NCBI RefSeq assembly: GCF_902806315.1
Contig: NZ_CADCWD010000075.1
Span: forward strand, 1-45,706
From: an uncultured Sphingosinicella sp.
GTDB lineage: Bacteria; Pseudomonadota; Alphaproteobacteria; Sphingomonadales; Sphingomonadaceae
Direction of reading: 5' to 3'
Length of the DNA stretch: 45,706 nt
A program made the position numbers and the translations under genes. Within the stretch, counting starts at the first letter, position 1, and each line of letters begins with the position of its first letter. The notes beneath the pieces were generated by a model, which was given only the letters and a program-made list of their open reading frames with translations, searched no databases and was not told the DNA's origin. Positions 7,398 through 15,522 of the stretch are shown one piece after another.

Positions 7398-7766
7398 ATG
7401 GAAGAGATGTTCAGCCAGTCCGTCCACTGGACGGCGCGCGGGATCGAGATCGTGGGCATCGCGATCATCGTCGCGGGCGCGGCGGCGGCGCTCGTCGGCT
7501 ATATCCGCGAGACGCTGAGGCGGACGGATAAGGAGCAGCGGGTTGCCGAGTTCCGCTCGGACCTCGGACGAACGATCCTGCTCGGTCTGGAATTCCTGGT
7601 GGCTGCCGACATCATTGCGACGGTCGCCATCGAGCCGACGCTCGAGAGCCTGGCGGTGCTTGCCGGGATCGTGCTGATCCGGACCTTCCTTTCGTTCAGC
7701 CTGGAAGTGGAGATCGAGGGGCGGTGGCCCTGGCAGCGCCCCGCCGGCCAGGAGCGGGGCGACTGA
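7398..7766 (+). CDS. DUF1622 family membrane protein
   Basis: A 122-residue inner-membrane protein with three hydrophobic segments: about 16-37 (IEIVGIAIIVAGAAAALVGYI), 60-80 (ILLGLEFLVAADIIATVAI) and 83-104 (LESLAVLAGIVLIRTFLSFSL). The spacing, the RSDLGRTILLGLEFLVAADI core and the LSFSLEVEIEGRWPW tail match DUF1622, whose function is unknown. It diverges from pcm across 77 bases. A weak stress-promoter-like sequence falls just upstream but too close to the start to be convincing. Confidence 0.8.
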   Translation: MEEMFSQSVHWTARGIEIVGIAIIVAGAAAALVGYIRETLRRTDKEQRVAEFRSDLGRTILLGLEFLVAADIIATVAIEPTLESLAVLAGIVLIRTFLSFSLEVEIEGRWPWQRPAGQERGD

Positions 7767-7770
7767 GGGC

Positions 7771-7795
7771 GGACCCTCGCGCGAGGGCCGGCGTT
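7771..7795 (+). promoter_or_regulatory. EcfG-like promoter (one mismatch)
   Basis: GGACC (7771-7775), 16 bases, CGTT (7792-7795): one mismatch from GGAAC-N16-CGTT. It lies 33 bases before ATG 7829, a natural distance for a promoter of the glycine-rich gene. Confidence 0.5.
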
Positions 7796-7828
7796 ATCCT
7801 TGTCGACCAGAGATGAAAGGCACCAGCC

Positions 7829-8170
7829 ATGGCCGACAAGAAGACCAGGGACGCGATGTTCCCGAACAAGCACACGCACAGCGGCGACAATCCGACGAGC
7901 TGGGGCCAGGCGGGCGATCTGTCGCGCGAGGATCCCGAAACGGTGGAGACGATGAACGGCCGCGAGGGCGGCGGGGATTCGGGCGGCGGCGCTTATCCGA
8001 ACCCGCATACCGGCAAAGGCGGATCGAACAGCGAAGGCTTCATGGGGCATGGCGGCCAGACCGAGATGCCGTACCATGGCGGGGAGCAGCTCGGCGAGAA
8101 GAGCGTCGGCGGGAACGTCAATTCCGCGGCGCAAAAGGCAAAGCCGGGCCGGAGCGGAAAGAAGGACTAG
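7829..8170 (+). CDS. Gly/Asn-rich hydrophilic small protein
   Basis: A 113-residue, very hydrophilic and probably disordered protein with no signal peptide and no hydrophobic segment. It begins [20 protein letters not shown] and is rich in Gly, Asn, His, Ser and Lys (for example [19 protein letters not shown]). The composition recalls hydrophilin or KGG-type stress proteins, but I do not recognise a named domain. GAAAGG lies upstream of ATG 7829 and an EcfG-like promoter precedes it, which fits a general-stress role by inference. Its TAG overlaps the GH43 stop on the opposite strand (shared CTAG). Confidence 0.7.
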   Translation: MADKKTRDAMFPNKHTHSGDNPTSWGQAGDLSREDPETVETMNGREGGGDSGGGAYPNPHTGKGGSNSEGFMGHGGQTEMPYHGGEQLGEKSVGGNVNSAAQKAKPGRSGKKD

Positions 8171-9570
8171 CCGACCTCCACCCCCGCGTCGGTGAAGCGG
8201 AGCGGCGTCGTCAGCAGGGCGCGAAAGGCGTTGTAGCCGCCGGTGTTTGGAAAAAAGGCGTGGAAGAAGAGCTGGGGGTTCCCGTCCAGGCCCGGAGCGA
8301 CCGAGGCGTGGCCGGGGGCCCACCAGGTGCGGGTCGACTTGAGCAGCGGCTCGAGATGCTTCTCGTAGGGGCCGAGCGGGTGGTCGGCGACGGCGACTCC
8401 GATGCCGTAATTGGGCGTGCAAAAATCGTTGCCGGCGTAGAACAGCCAGTAGCGGCCATTCTGGCGCGTGACCCAGGGGCCCTCGATGAGATGGCCTTCC
8501 CAGTCGAGGTCGTTGGCGAGCACGATCGTCGGCTCGCCGATCAGGGTGCCGTCGCGGGCGATGCGCTGGCCGCGAATGGGGGTGCGCATCGCCTCAATGA
8601 TGTGGCCGGCATGAGCAAACTCCTCGAGCACTCGGCGGACGCGCGGCCAGGACCCGAGCGCCGCGTCGATCAGCGGCTGCATGAGGAAGAAGCGCTCCAT
8701 CGGTCGGCGGCCATTGGCCCAGGGCTGGACGGCGGCGGCAAAGGCGGCGGTGCGGCGGTCCTCCTCCGAGTCGAACAGCTCCGCGATGAGACCGGGATGC
8801 TCGCGCAGCAGGCCGGCGAGCGGGCGCGGCCAGACGCCGTTCGTGTCCTGCTTCCAGAAGAGATAGGGCTCGCCGTCGGCGTCGATGAAGATGTGGGAAT
8901 CGATGACGCCGCCGCTCATCGCGGGCTTGGGCGCATTCGGGTCGGCGGGCGGGTAGAGCATGACGCCGCCGCTGAGCAGCGGGCGGCCGAGATCCGTCCA
9001 GGGACCGGTCGGGCTCGGGCTGCGGGCGAGGCCGATGGCGAGCGCGTTGCTCTTCTCGCGAGCGGTGTAGGCGAGCCAATATTCATCGCCCACCTTCGCC
9101 ATTTCCGGAGCCCAGAAATCGGCGACGTGGCGCCCCTGCGCGGTCCATTCAGGAGCATGGCCTTCGGGGAAGACGAAGCCGAGATGCTCCCAGCTTTGAA
9201 GGTCGGTCGAGCGCAGGATCGGAAAGGCGTCGGGGGCGTCGTTGGAGGTCGCAACGAGGTAATAGCCGTCCGGCGTCTTTAGCATGGCGGGGTCGCCATA
9301 GCCTGAGAGGATGGTCGGGCTGACATTCTCGGTGAGCAGCGGCTGCCAGGCCGGGCCTTTCGCTTCGGAGACCGGCACATCGAACCTGTGGGGGATGCGG
9401 GTGCCATAGTCGTGCGCCACGGCGGTGTAGAAGGCGATGTAATCCGCCTGCTCGCCGCCGGTCACATGATAATGGCGGGTCGTGCCGCCGAGTTCGGTCA
9501 CGGCGAAGCGCGTGCCCTCGCCTTCGGCGACGGCTTCAACCTGGAAGGCAGGAGGTACGGAGTCGGTCAT
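8167..9570 (-). CDS. Glycoside hydrolase family 43-like enzyme
   Basis: A 467-residue five-bladed beta-propeller glycosidase, cytosolic since no signal peptide is seen. The catalytic pattern of GH43 is present: Asp93 (SGYGDPAML, general base), the DFWAPEM signature (151-157), Asp224 ([19 protein letters not shown], pKa modulator) and Glu363 ([20 protein letters not shown], general acid). A helical stretch (about 250-335) separates the last two. Typical substrates are arabinosides or xylosides from plant polysaccharide; which one cannot be told. ATG 9570 gives MTDSVPPAF; the frame is open to 9705, but that extension has no protein character. No transporter or other glycosidase adjoins it. Confidence 0.82.
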   Translation of the reverse strand: MTDSVPPAFQVEAVAEGEGTRFAVTELGGTTRHYHVTGGEQADYIAFYTAVAHDYGTRIPHRFDVPVSEAKGPAWQPLLTENVSPTILSGYGDPAMLKTPDGYYLVATSNDAPDAFPILRSTDLQSWEHLGFVFPEGHAPEWTAQGRHVADFWAPEMAKVGDEYWLAYTAREKSNALAIGLARSPSPTGPWTDLGRPLLSGGVMLYPPADPNAPKPAMSGGVIDSHIFIDADGEPYLFWKQDTNGVWPRPLAGLLREHPGLIAELFDSEEDRRTAAFAAAVQPWANGRRPMERFFLMQPLIDAALGSWPRVRRVLEEFAHAGHIIEAMRTPIRGQRIARDGTLIGEPTIVLANDLDWEGHLIEGPWVTRQNGRYWLFYAGNDFCTPNYGIGVAVADHPLGPYEKHLEPLLKSTRTWWAPGHASVAPGLDGNPQLFFHAFFPNTGGYNAFRALLTTPLRFTDAGVEVG

Positions 9571-9640
9571 GTGCGGGGCCGATAGACCCGCCGAACGGGC
9601 GAGAGAAGGCCCTCGGTAAAACAGTGCGCAAAGGCCGCCG

Positions 9641-9660
9641 CATGTCCCAGATGGGACATG
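9641..9660. promoter_or_regulatory. Operator-like dyad upstream of GH43
   Basis: CATGTCCCAGATGGGACATG has 9-base arms that are perfectly complementary around a 2-base centre, 71 bases upstream of the GH43 start. It could bind a dimeric regulator of the glycosidase, or be a dispersed intergenic repeat; no regulator gene is nearby. Confidence 0.35.
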
Positions 9661-9752
9661 GACAAGCCGTTGGTTCAGCAGGAGGAGTCCGCATTGGGAA
9701 CGCACGACACATAAAGGGTCGGCACATGATTCTACTTTGCGGGGGCGAGGCC

Positions 9753-9776
9753 GCCGCCGGCGTGAAAACCGGCGGC
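9753..9776. terminator. GC hairpin after the esterase gene
   Basis: GCCGCCGG (9753-9760) and CCGGCGGC (9769-9776) form a perfect 8-bp stem with loop CGTGAAAA. It lies about 190 bases beyond the minus-strand esterase stop. The T-rich side (9779 onward) is on the plus strand, so it may instead be a dispersed hairpin. Confidence 0.35.
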
Positions 9777-9969
9777 GTGTTCTTCTTGTTCGTGAGCTTC
9801 AGAGGTGCCGGCAGCCACGGCGGTTTCAAGGATCTCGAAGTCGCCGCACGGGAGCGGCCGACGCGAGGGTTGCCGATGACGATAAGCGGGTTCGGCGGGA
9901 GCAGGAGGCCGGCCAGCTGGCGCGACGTCCCGGCCCTGCACCTGGTGGAAGGGCGCTAGACGCGCGAAG

Positions 9970-10770
9970 TCAGGTCGAGGGCGCGCGGGGGCCGACGAAC
10001 GCCTCCAGCGCCTGGCGAGCGAGGTCGGGCGGGACCGTGTGGCCGCCGGGAAACTCGACATATCTGACGCGGTAGCCGGCCTGTTCCAGCCGGGGGACGA
10101 GCCGGCGGCTGCACTGGTCGATCGGGAGCACCCTGTCCGCCACGCCGTGGGAGATGAAGATGGCCGGCCGCCCCGCGGCGCGTTGGGGCGCCATGAAGCC
10201 GGGCGAAAAGGCGATGATGTCGCTGAACGTCTCGCCGCGATCGATGCCGACCGAGAGAGCGTAGGACGCGCCGTCCGAGAAGCCTGCGACGGCGATGCGC
10301 TCGGGGTCGACGGCATAGTCGCCGGTTATTCGAGCAACAAAGGCGTCGAGCGCGGACGCATCCGCGCCGAAGCGGCGCTCCGCGATGATGTCCCAGGTCA
10401 CGGCCCGGGACTTGGGCGCGAGCAGGAGGAAGCCGAGTTCGTCGGCGAGGGCGCGGGCGAGGTCGATGCCGTGCCGCGCGCTTCCGCCGGCGCCGTGGAG
10501 CATCACGACGAGCGGCATCGGCCTGTCCGCGCGATAGCCTGCAGGAACGTGCAGCAGGGCGGCCGCGCGCCCGGCCGTGATCTCCTTCAGCCCCGGCGTC
10601 ACGGCGAGCTTCGTCGCCATCGCTGCCGGTGTGGCAGGACCGGAGGGCGAGCGGCGGGTCTCATCGCCCGCAGGCGTGCAGGCAGCGCACAACCCCGCCA
10701 ACAGGACCGCCGGCAGGATCCGAACCGAGCGGCGACAGCGCTTGGAGCCCGGATCCTGCCAATGCCGCAC
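9970..10770 (-). CDS. Lipoprotein alpha/beta-hydrolase (esterase-like)
   Basis: A 266-residue secreted hydrolase. A basic N region and hydrophobic core (16-30) end in LCAAC, a weak lipobox with Cys31, so it is probably a lipoprotein. The alpha/beta-hydrolase machinery is complete: oxyanion-hole LHGAGG (91-96), nucleophile Ser165 in GFSDG, Asp212 in SHGVADRVLP and His244 in PGGHTVPP. The layout matches the phospholipase/carboxylesterase and PHB-depolymerase-like esterases; the substrate is unknown. It is followed upstream by two WGxxG peptide genes on the same strand, three bases after the second, so they may share a transcript. Confidence 0.8.
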   Translation of the reverse strand: MRHWQDPGSKRCRRSVRILPAVLLAGLCAACTPAGDETRRSPSGPATPAAMATKLAVTPGLKEITAGRAAALLHVPAGYRADRPMPLVVMLHGAGGSARHGIDLARALADELGFLLLAPKSRAVTWDIIAERRFGADASALDAFVARITGDYAVDPERIAVAGFSDGASYALSVGIDRGETFSDIIAFSPGFMAPQRAAGRPAIFISHGVADRVLPIDQCSRRLVPRLEQAGYRVRYVEFPGGHTVPPDLARQALEAFVGPRAPST

Positions 10771-10773
10771 CTC

Positions 10774-11004
10774 TTAGGAGCGAGTGCGGTTGTCGACGTG
10801 GATCGCGTCCTTGCGCTTGCGGGGCATCAGGCCGAGCAGCCCGAGGAGGCCGAGCAGGCCCCAGGGAAAGCCACGCTCCTCTTGCGGCTGCGGGTTGCCG
10901 TAGGACGTGTCGACGGTGCCGCCCTGCGCCGCGGAGGCGGCCGTGGGCGTGAGAGCCGCGAGCGCGGCGGCGGCGAGAATGGCTGAAATGTTGCGAGTGC
11001 GCAT
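10774..11004 (-). CDS. WGxxG-type secreted peptide, paralog 2
   Basis: A 76-residue protein with a Sec signal (MRTRNISAILAAAALAALTP, cleavage after ASA), a short polar stretch, then FPWGLLGLLGLLGL followed by the basic cluster MPRKRKD and a polar tail. The Trp-Gly, hydrophobic, basic order is that of the WGxxGxxG family of short envelope proteins, which resemble sorting-signal domains; function is unknown. AAGGAA precedes ATG 11004. It is exactly the same length as the gene at 11037-11267 and aligns with it end to end, so the two arose by tandem duplication. Confidence 0.75.
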   Translation of the reverse strand: MRTRNISAILAAAALAALTPTAASAAQGGTVDTSYGNPQPQEERGFPWGLLGLLGLLGLMPRKRKDAIHVDNRTRS

Positions 11005-11036
11005 TGAAGTGGTTCCTTTGCCTGGAGAGAAGCGGA

Positions 11037-11267
11037 TCAGCGGCGAGTGCCGTTATCGTTGTCGCGCTTCCTGAGGCCCGCCAGGCCGGCGAGGCCGAGC
11101 AGGCCGAGCAGATCCCATGGGAACTCGTTGGTCTGACCTTCGGAGCGGCGCTCCTGCGTCTCGGTCGCGGTGCCGGTGTCGTTGCCCGTCTGCTGCGCGG
11201 AAGCGCCGAACGCTCCGAGCGCGGCGAGCGCAGCGGCCGCCAATATGGCCGTCAGCTTGGTTCGCAT
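11037..11267 (-). CDS. WGxxG-type secreted peptide, paralog 1
   Basis: A 76-residue protein with signal peptide MRTKLTAILAAAALAALGAF (cleavage after ASA), a Thr/Glu/Gln-rich spacer, then FPWDLLGLLGLAGLAGL and RKRDND. Here the Gly after Trp is Asp, unlike paralog 2. ATG 11267 has a perfect AGGAGG seven bases upstream; the frame is open to 11360 but that extension lacks an RBS. A perfect EcfG-type promoter and an FNR-like dyad lie upstream. Thirty-two bases separate it from paralog 2, so both are probably one stress-induced transcript. Confidence 0.78.
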   Translation of the reverse strand: MRTKLTAILAAAALAALGAFGASAQQTGNDTGTATETQERRSEGQTNEFPWDLLGLLGLAGLAGLRKRDNDNGTRR

Positions 11268-11324
11268 TGCATTCCTCCTGTTGGGCCGCGCGCCAGCCGG
11301 GGCGGACGTTACGGCTGCGGAGGC

Positions 11325-11349
11325 AACGGGCCTGGCATCGGCCCGTTCC
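11325..11349 (-). promoter_or_regulatory. EcfG-type stress promoter
   Basis: On the minus strand, GGAAC (11349-11345), exactly 16 bases, then CGTT (11328-11325): a perfect match to the EcfG consensus. Transcription would begin near 11318, about 50 bases before the WGxxG paralog 1 start. Confidence 0.7.
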
Positions 11350-11357
11350 ATCGCTGT

Positions 11358-11375
11358 CACTGATCTGGATCAGTG
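11358..11375. promoter_or_regulatory. FNR/FixK-like dyad
   Basis: CACTGATCTGGATCAGTG is a dyad with 8-base arms. Its centre CTGAT-CTGG-ATCAG differs from the Crp/FNR-family site TTGAT-N4-ATCAA only in the outermost base of each arm. It lies nine bases upstream of the minus-strand EcfG -35 element and about 92 bases before the S9 peptidase start, so it could serve either gene. Confidence 0.45.
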
Positions 11376-11466
11376 GCGGAGCGGCGCCGAGCCATCGCGC
11401 GGCTTTTCAAAGCCATGCCCGGCGTTGTAGGTCGGACATTCGCATTGCCTCAAAGGAAGGTCCCCC

Positions 11467-13647
11467 ATGCGCCATGCCGCTCTGCTTCTTCTGCTTTCAA
11501 CTGCCGCTTGCGCGATGAACGACGCACAGACCCAAACGGCCGCCGCGCCCGCTCCGGCGCCCACGGCGTCGCTGGTTTATCCGAACACGGAGCGGCAGAA
11601 TATCGTCGAGGCGCAGTTCGGGCAGCAGGTCGCGGACCCGTATCGCTGGCTCGAGAACGATGTGCGCGAAGACAGCAAGGTGGCTGCGTGGGTCGCGCAG
11701 CAGAACGCGCTGACCAACTCCTACCTCGCCACTCTGCCCGCGCGGGCCGTGTTCGAGCAAAGACTGCGCGAGCTGTTCGACTTCGAGCGGTTCGGGATCC
11801 CGGAAAAGGCGGGGAGCCGCTATTTCTACAGCCGCAATACCGGCCTTCAGAACCAGAACGTCCTTTATGTGCGCGAGGGGCTGAGCGGTGCGCCGCGCAT
11901 GCTGATCGACCCCAACACCTGGTCGAAGGACGGCGCGACGGCGCTTGCCGAATGGACTCCCTCGGAAGACGGCAAGAGGGTGCTCTACTCCGTCCAGGAA
12001 GGGGGCACCGACTGGCGCGTGGTGCGCGTGCTCGACGTCGATACCGGCCGGGTGATGACTGACGAAGTGAAGTGGGTGAAGTTCGCCAATGTCGATTGGG
12101 CGAAGGACGGATCGGGCTTCTATTACTCCCGCTTTCCCGAGCCCAAGGCGGCCGAGCAGTTCCAGTCGCTGAACGAGAACCACACGGTCTATTTCCACAA
12201 GCTGGGCACGCCGCAGGCGCAGGACCGGCTGATCTATGCCGACACGGCGCGGCCCAAGGTGAGCAACATCGTCCAGGTTTCGGACGACGGGCGCTGGCTG
12301 GTCATCACGTCGTCGGAAGGCACGGACGAGCGCTACGACATCACGCTGATCGACCTCACCCAGCCTCGCGCCACGCCGCGAAAGCTGGTGACGGGCATGC
12401 AGAATCAGTGGGATTATATCGGCAATGTCGGCAACACCTTCTACTGGTCGACCAACACGGAAGCGCCGCGGCTGCGGATCGTTTCCACCGACATCAGCCG
12501 CCCCGGCCTGGACGTTAAGCAACTGGTCGCGCAGGACGAGGCGACGCTGGGCGGCGCCTCGATCGTCGGCAACCGGCTGATCGCCTCCTACCTGGTCGAT
12601 GCGAAGACGGAGGTCCGGACCTTCTCGCTCGACGGCAAGCCGATGGACAAGGTGACTTTGCCGGGGATCGGCACGGCCGGCGGATTTTCGGGCGACGCGA
12701 CCGACACCGAAACTTTTTTCGCTTTTTCCAGCTTCAACATGCCGACGACCATCTACCGTTATGACGCGGCGAGCGGGCAGGTGACGCCTTGGGCGCAGCC
12801 TCAGGTGCGGTTCCGGCCCGAGGACATCACGGTCAGCCAGCGCTTTTACCGGTCGAAGGACGGAACGCGGGTGCCGATGTTCATCGTCCACCGGCGCGAC
12901 CTCGACATCAAGAAGCCGCAGCCGACGTTGCTCTACGGCTATGGCGGGTTCAACGCGTCGATGCTGCCGGGCTTCTCGGCCTCGCGCATGGCATGGGTGG
13001 AGCAGGGCGGCGTCTTCGCGCTCGCCAACATCCGCGGCGGCGGCGAATATGGCAAAGCGTGGCACGATGCGGGGCGGCTTGCCTACAAGCAGAACGTGTT
13101 CGACGATTTCATCGCGGCCGGCGAATATCTGGTCCGCGAAGGCATCACGAGCCGCAACAAGCTCGCGATTCAGGGCGGCTCGAACGGCGGCCTCTTGGTC
13201 GGCGCAGTGGTGAACCAGCGGCCGGACCTGTTCGCGGCCGCTTTGCCGGCCGTGGGCGTGATGGACATGCTGCGCTTCGACCGCTGGACGGCCGGACGCT
13301 ACTGGGTCGACGATTACGGCTACCCGAACAAGGAGGCGGACTTCCGCCGCCTCGCGGCCTATTCGCCTTATCACAATATCAGGTCGGGCAAGGACTATCC
13401 GGCGATCCTGGTGACCACCGCCGACACCGACGACCGGGTGGTGCCGGGGCACAGCTTCAAATACACCGCCGCCCTGCAGGCGACGCAGACCGGGCCGCAG
13501 CCAAAGCTGATCCGCATCGAGACCCGCGCCGGCCACGGATCGGGCAAGCCGACCGAAAAGATCATCGAGGAATATGCCGACATGTGGGCCTTCATCGCGC
13601 ACCACACCGGGATGAGCGTGCCGGCGGTGCAGACCGCGGCGCGATGA
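11467..13647 (+). CDS. Prolyl oligopeptidase family serine peptidase (S9A)
   Basis: A 726-residue exported peptidase that cuts peptides, typically after proline. The N terminus (MRHAALLLLLSTAACAMND) is a signal peptide with possible lipidation at the Cys of TAAC. A beta-propeller (about 60-450) gates a C-terminal alpha/beta-hydrolase. The S9A triad is visible: Ser572 in QGGSNGGLLVG, Asp in TADTDDRVVPGHS, His690 in RAGHGSGKP. AAGGAAGG precedes ATG 11467. Its stop overlaps the start of the DNA methyltransferase (ATGA), so the two are translationally coupled although no functional link is obvious. Confidence 0.95.
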   Translation: MRHAALLLLLSTAACAMNDAQTQTAAAPAPAPTASLVYPNTERQNIVEAQFGQQVADPYRWLENDVREDSKVAAWVAQQNALTNSYLATLPARAVFEQRLRELFDFERFGIPEKAGSRYFYSRNTGLQNQNVLYVREGLSGAPRMLIDPNTWSKDGATALAEWTPSEDGKRVLYSVQEGGTDWRVVRVLDVDTGRVMTDEVKWVKFANVDWAKDGSGFYYSRFPEPKAAEQFQSLNENHTVYFHKLGTPQAQDRLIYADTARPKVSNIVQVSDDGRWLVITSSEGTDERYDITLIDLTQPRATPRKLVTGMQNQWDYIGNVGNTFYWSTNTEAPRLRIVSTDISRPGLDVKQLVAQDEATLGGASIVGNRLIASYLVDAKTEVRTFSLDGKPMDKVTLPGIGTAGGFSGDATDTETFFAFSSFNMPTTIYRYDAASGQVTPWAQPQVRFRPEDITVSQRFYRSKDGTRVPMFIVHRRDLDIKKPQPTLLYGYGGFNASMLPGFSASRMAWVEQGGVFALANIRGGGEYGKAWHDAGRLAYKQNVFDDFIAAGEYLVREGITSRNKLAIQGGSNGGLLVGAVVNQRPDLFAAALPAVGVMDMLRFDRWTAGRYWVDDYGYPNKEADFRRLAAYSPYHNIRSGKDYPAILVTTADTDDRVVPGHSFKYTAALQATQTGPQPKLIRIETRAGHGSGKPTEKIIEEYADMWAFIAHHTGMSVPAVQTAAR

Positions 13648-14876
13648 GCGAAGCGGCCGTCCGGCACCGGAAGCGGGGCACCCGGACGACCGCTCAGCTC
13701 TTTCTCGACCAGGTCCGCGCCTTCGATGAATTCGGCGCGCGGACCCGGGAGGAGGTTGCGGGAGGCATTCCCTACCTCGTCAACGAATATTGGACCGCCG
13801 GGCAGCGGCAGGCGCATTCGATTCACGAGGTAAGCTATCGGGCCTGCTTCAAGCCGCAGTTGCCCGAATTCTTCATCTCGCGGCTGAGCGATCCAGACGA
13901 GGGCGTGTACGATCCCTTCATGGGGCGCGGCACGACGCCGGTGCAGGCGGCGCTGATGGGGCGCAGACCGATCGGGAGCGACATCAATCCACTGTCCGTG
14001 TTGCTGACCCGGCCGCGGCTGCGGGCGCCGGCGCTCGGGGACGTCGCAGCGGCACTGGAGCGCGTACCGTGGGAGCGGAGGCCCGATGTGCGGGAGGACC
14101 TGCTCGCTTTCTATCACCCCGAGACACTTCGCGAAGTGACGGTGCTGCGCGACTGGCTGCTCGATGAGGCGCCGCTCTCGCGCGGCGATCCGGACCCGGC
14201 CGCGGACTGGGTGCGAATGGTGGCGCTCAACCGGCTCACCGGTCATTCGCCGGGCTTCTTCTCGGTCTATACGCTTCCGCCCAACCAGGCGGTGAGCGTC
14301 GAGGCGCAGCGCAAGATCAACGTTCGAAGGGCGCAGGTTCCGACGCGGCGGAACGTGGCGGAGCTGATCCTGAAGAAGAGCAAGGCGTTGCTCGCAGACG
14401 GAGCGCCGACCCACTCTTCGAAGGCGATCCTCGCCACCGCACCCGCGCATCGCTCGCCTTCCGTCCCCGATGCGGCGGCTGCCCTGGTGATCACCTCGCC
14501 GCCCTTTCTGGACGTGGTCCAGTATGACGACGACAATTGGCTGCGCTGCTGGTTCGCGGGCATCGACCTGGGGGCGGTCGAGATTGCCATGCATAAAGGC
14601 GAGGCGGCATGGGGCCGGATGGTCCGGGATGTGCTCGAGGAGCAGGCGCGGATCGTGCGGCCTGGCGGCCACGTCGCCTTCGAGGTCGGCGAGGTGCGGG
14701 GCGGCCGGGTTTTGCTGGAGCGGCTGGTCTGGAAGGCGGCCGCGGGACTGCCGTTCAAGCGGCTGGCAGTGATGGTGAACAGTCAGGAGTTCACGAAGAC
14801 GGCAAATTGCTGGGGCATCTCGAACAACAAGAGCGGTACGAACAGCAACAGGATCGTGCTGCTGCAGCGGCATTGA
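13644..14876 (+). CDS. Orphan DNA N4/N6-amino-methyltransferase
   Basis: A 410-residue SAM-dependent DNA modification enzyme. A motif X-like region (HEVSYRACFKPQLPEFFI, about 61-78) leads into motif I DPFMGRGTTPVQAALMGR (90-107) and SDIN (112-115). Catalytic motif IV is TSPPF (284-288), and a C-terminal NKSGTNSNRIVLL segment closes it. TSPPF is typical of N4-cytosine or some N6-adenine enzymes; the X-I-...-IV order matches the group with IHPYPAKF-like N termini. No restriction enzyme, specificity subunit or repair nuclease adjoins it, so it is an orphan. A longer in-frame reading from 12789 is spurious because it overlaps the peptidase; ATG 13644 overlaps the peptidase TGA. Target sequence unknown. 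Confidence 0.85.
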   Translation: MSEAAVRHRKRGTRTTAQLFLDQVRAFDEFGARTREEVAGGIPYLVNEYWTAGQRQAHSIHEVSYRACFKPQLPEFFISRLSDPDEGVYDPFMGRGTTPVQAALMGRRPIGSDINPLSVLLTRPRLRAPALGDVAAALERVPWERRPDVREDLLAFYHPETLREVTVLRDWLLDEAPLSRGDPDPAADWVRMVALNRLTGHSPGFFSVYTLPPNQAVSVEAQRKINVRRAQVPTRRNVAELILKKSKALLADGAPTHSSKAILATAPAHRSPSVPDAAAALVITSPPFLDVVQYDDDNWLRCWFAGIDLGAVEIAMHKGEAAWGRMVRDVLEEQARIVRPGGHVAFEVGEVRGGRVLLERLVWKAAAGLPFKRLAVMVNSQEFTKTANCWGISNNKSGTNSNRIVLLQRH

Positions 14877-14982
14877 AGACGACGCGAAGATGAACGCCAG
14901 CCTTCAAGGGGGTTCAGCTTCGGATCAGGCCCGCTCCTGTAGAAGAGTCGCATATTAGAAGTGACTTTTCAGGAGGTTCGGC

Positions 14983-15489
14983 ATGAATACGGTTTCAAAG
15001 GGCATCACCGGCGCCGTTGCGGCCGCGCTCGTCACGCTCACTGCGGCGGCTCCGGCCGACGCGCAGCGATATTACGGCGATCGCTATCGCCATTATGACC
15101 GCGGCATCGACGCCGGCGACGTGATTACCGGGGTCGCGATCCTCGGCGGCATTGCGGCGATCACTTCCGCGATAAGCCGCGATGGCTCCAGCTACGGCTA
15201 CAGCAACCGCTATCGCTACCGCGACTTCTACCGCGACGGCGTGAACGCCTGCGGTTACGAAGCCGAGCGTTACGGCCGGGGCGGACGCGTCAGCGTCACC
15301 GATATCGACCGTCGCGGCAACGGCCTTCGGGTGCGTGGCGTGATCGGCGGCCATGGCGGCGGTTACGGCTACGATCGTTATGATCGCTACGACCGTTACG
15401 ATCGCTACGGCTCGCAGTTGACCTTCACCTGCCACACCGACCGCTACGGCCGGGTGCGCGACTTCGACGTCAACCGCTACCGCTACTAA
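14983..15489 (+). CDS. Secreted Tyr/Arg/Gly-rich protein
   Basis: A 168-residue periplasmic or surface protein. A signal peptide (about 1-28, ending ADAQ) is followed by YYGDRYRHYDRG. Next comes a hydrophobic stretch (DVITGVAILGGIAAITSAIS, about 46-65), then YSNRYRYRDFYRDGVNACGYEAERYGRGG. A tandem YDR tract (YDRYDRYDRYDRYG) precedes the TFTCHTDRYGRVRDFDV ending. Two cysteines (in NACGYE and FTCHTD) could form a disulfide. AGGAGG precedes ATG 14983. I recall many sphingomonad proteins of this style annotated as hypothetical; function unknown. It has its own strong terminator. Confidence 0.8.
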   Translation: MNTVSKGITGAVAAALVTLTAAAPADAQRYYGDRYRHYDRGIDAGDVITGVAILGGIAAITSAISRDGSSYGYSNRYRYRDFYRDGVNACGYEAERYGRGGRVSVTDIDRRGNGLRVRGVIGGHGGGYGYDRYDRYDRYDRYGSQLTFTCHTDRYGRVRDFDVNRYRY

Positions 15490-15495
15490 GTCTTC

Positions 15496-15518
15496 GTCCA
15501 GCCAGTAACTTGCTGGAC
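15496..15518 (+). repeat. Hairpin preceding terminator
   Basis: GTCCAGC (15496-15502) and GCTGGAC (15512-15518) form a 7-bp stem with a 9-base loop between the stop codon and the main terminator; it may help release or protect the 3' end. Confidence 0.5.
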
Positions 15519-15522
15519 AGGG

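Larger units (their letters stand above)
9571..9969. other. Gene-free stretch upstream of GH43
   Basis: About 400 bases between two minus-strand genes. It carries a 20-base dyad (9641-9660) and a GC-rich hairpin (9753-9776). Frames on both strands were read and none looks like a protein. Confidence 0.5.

Noticed and set aside
9624-9959. 111-codon frame upstream of GH43
   Set aside because: Crosses a palindrome and a hairpin, no RBS, no recognisable protein character.
11497-13605. 702-codon antisense frame over the S9 peptidase
   Set aside because: No RBS or domain; shadow of a GC-rich gene.
12789-13643. N-terminal extension of the methyltransferase frame
   Set aside because: Lies entirely inside the peptidase coding sequence in another frame; the ATGA overlap at 13644 is the natural start.
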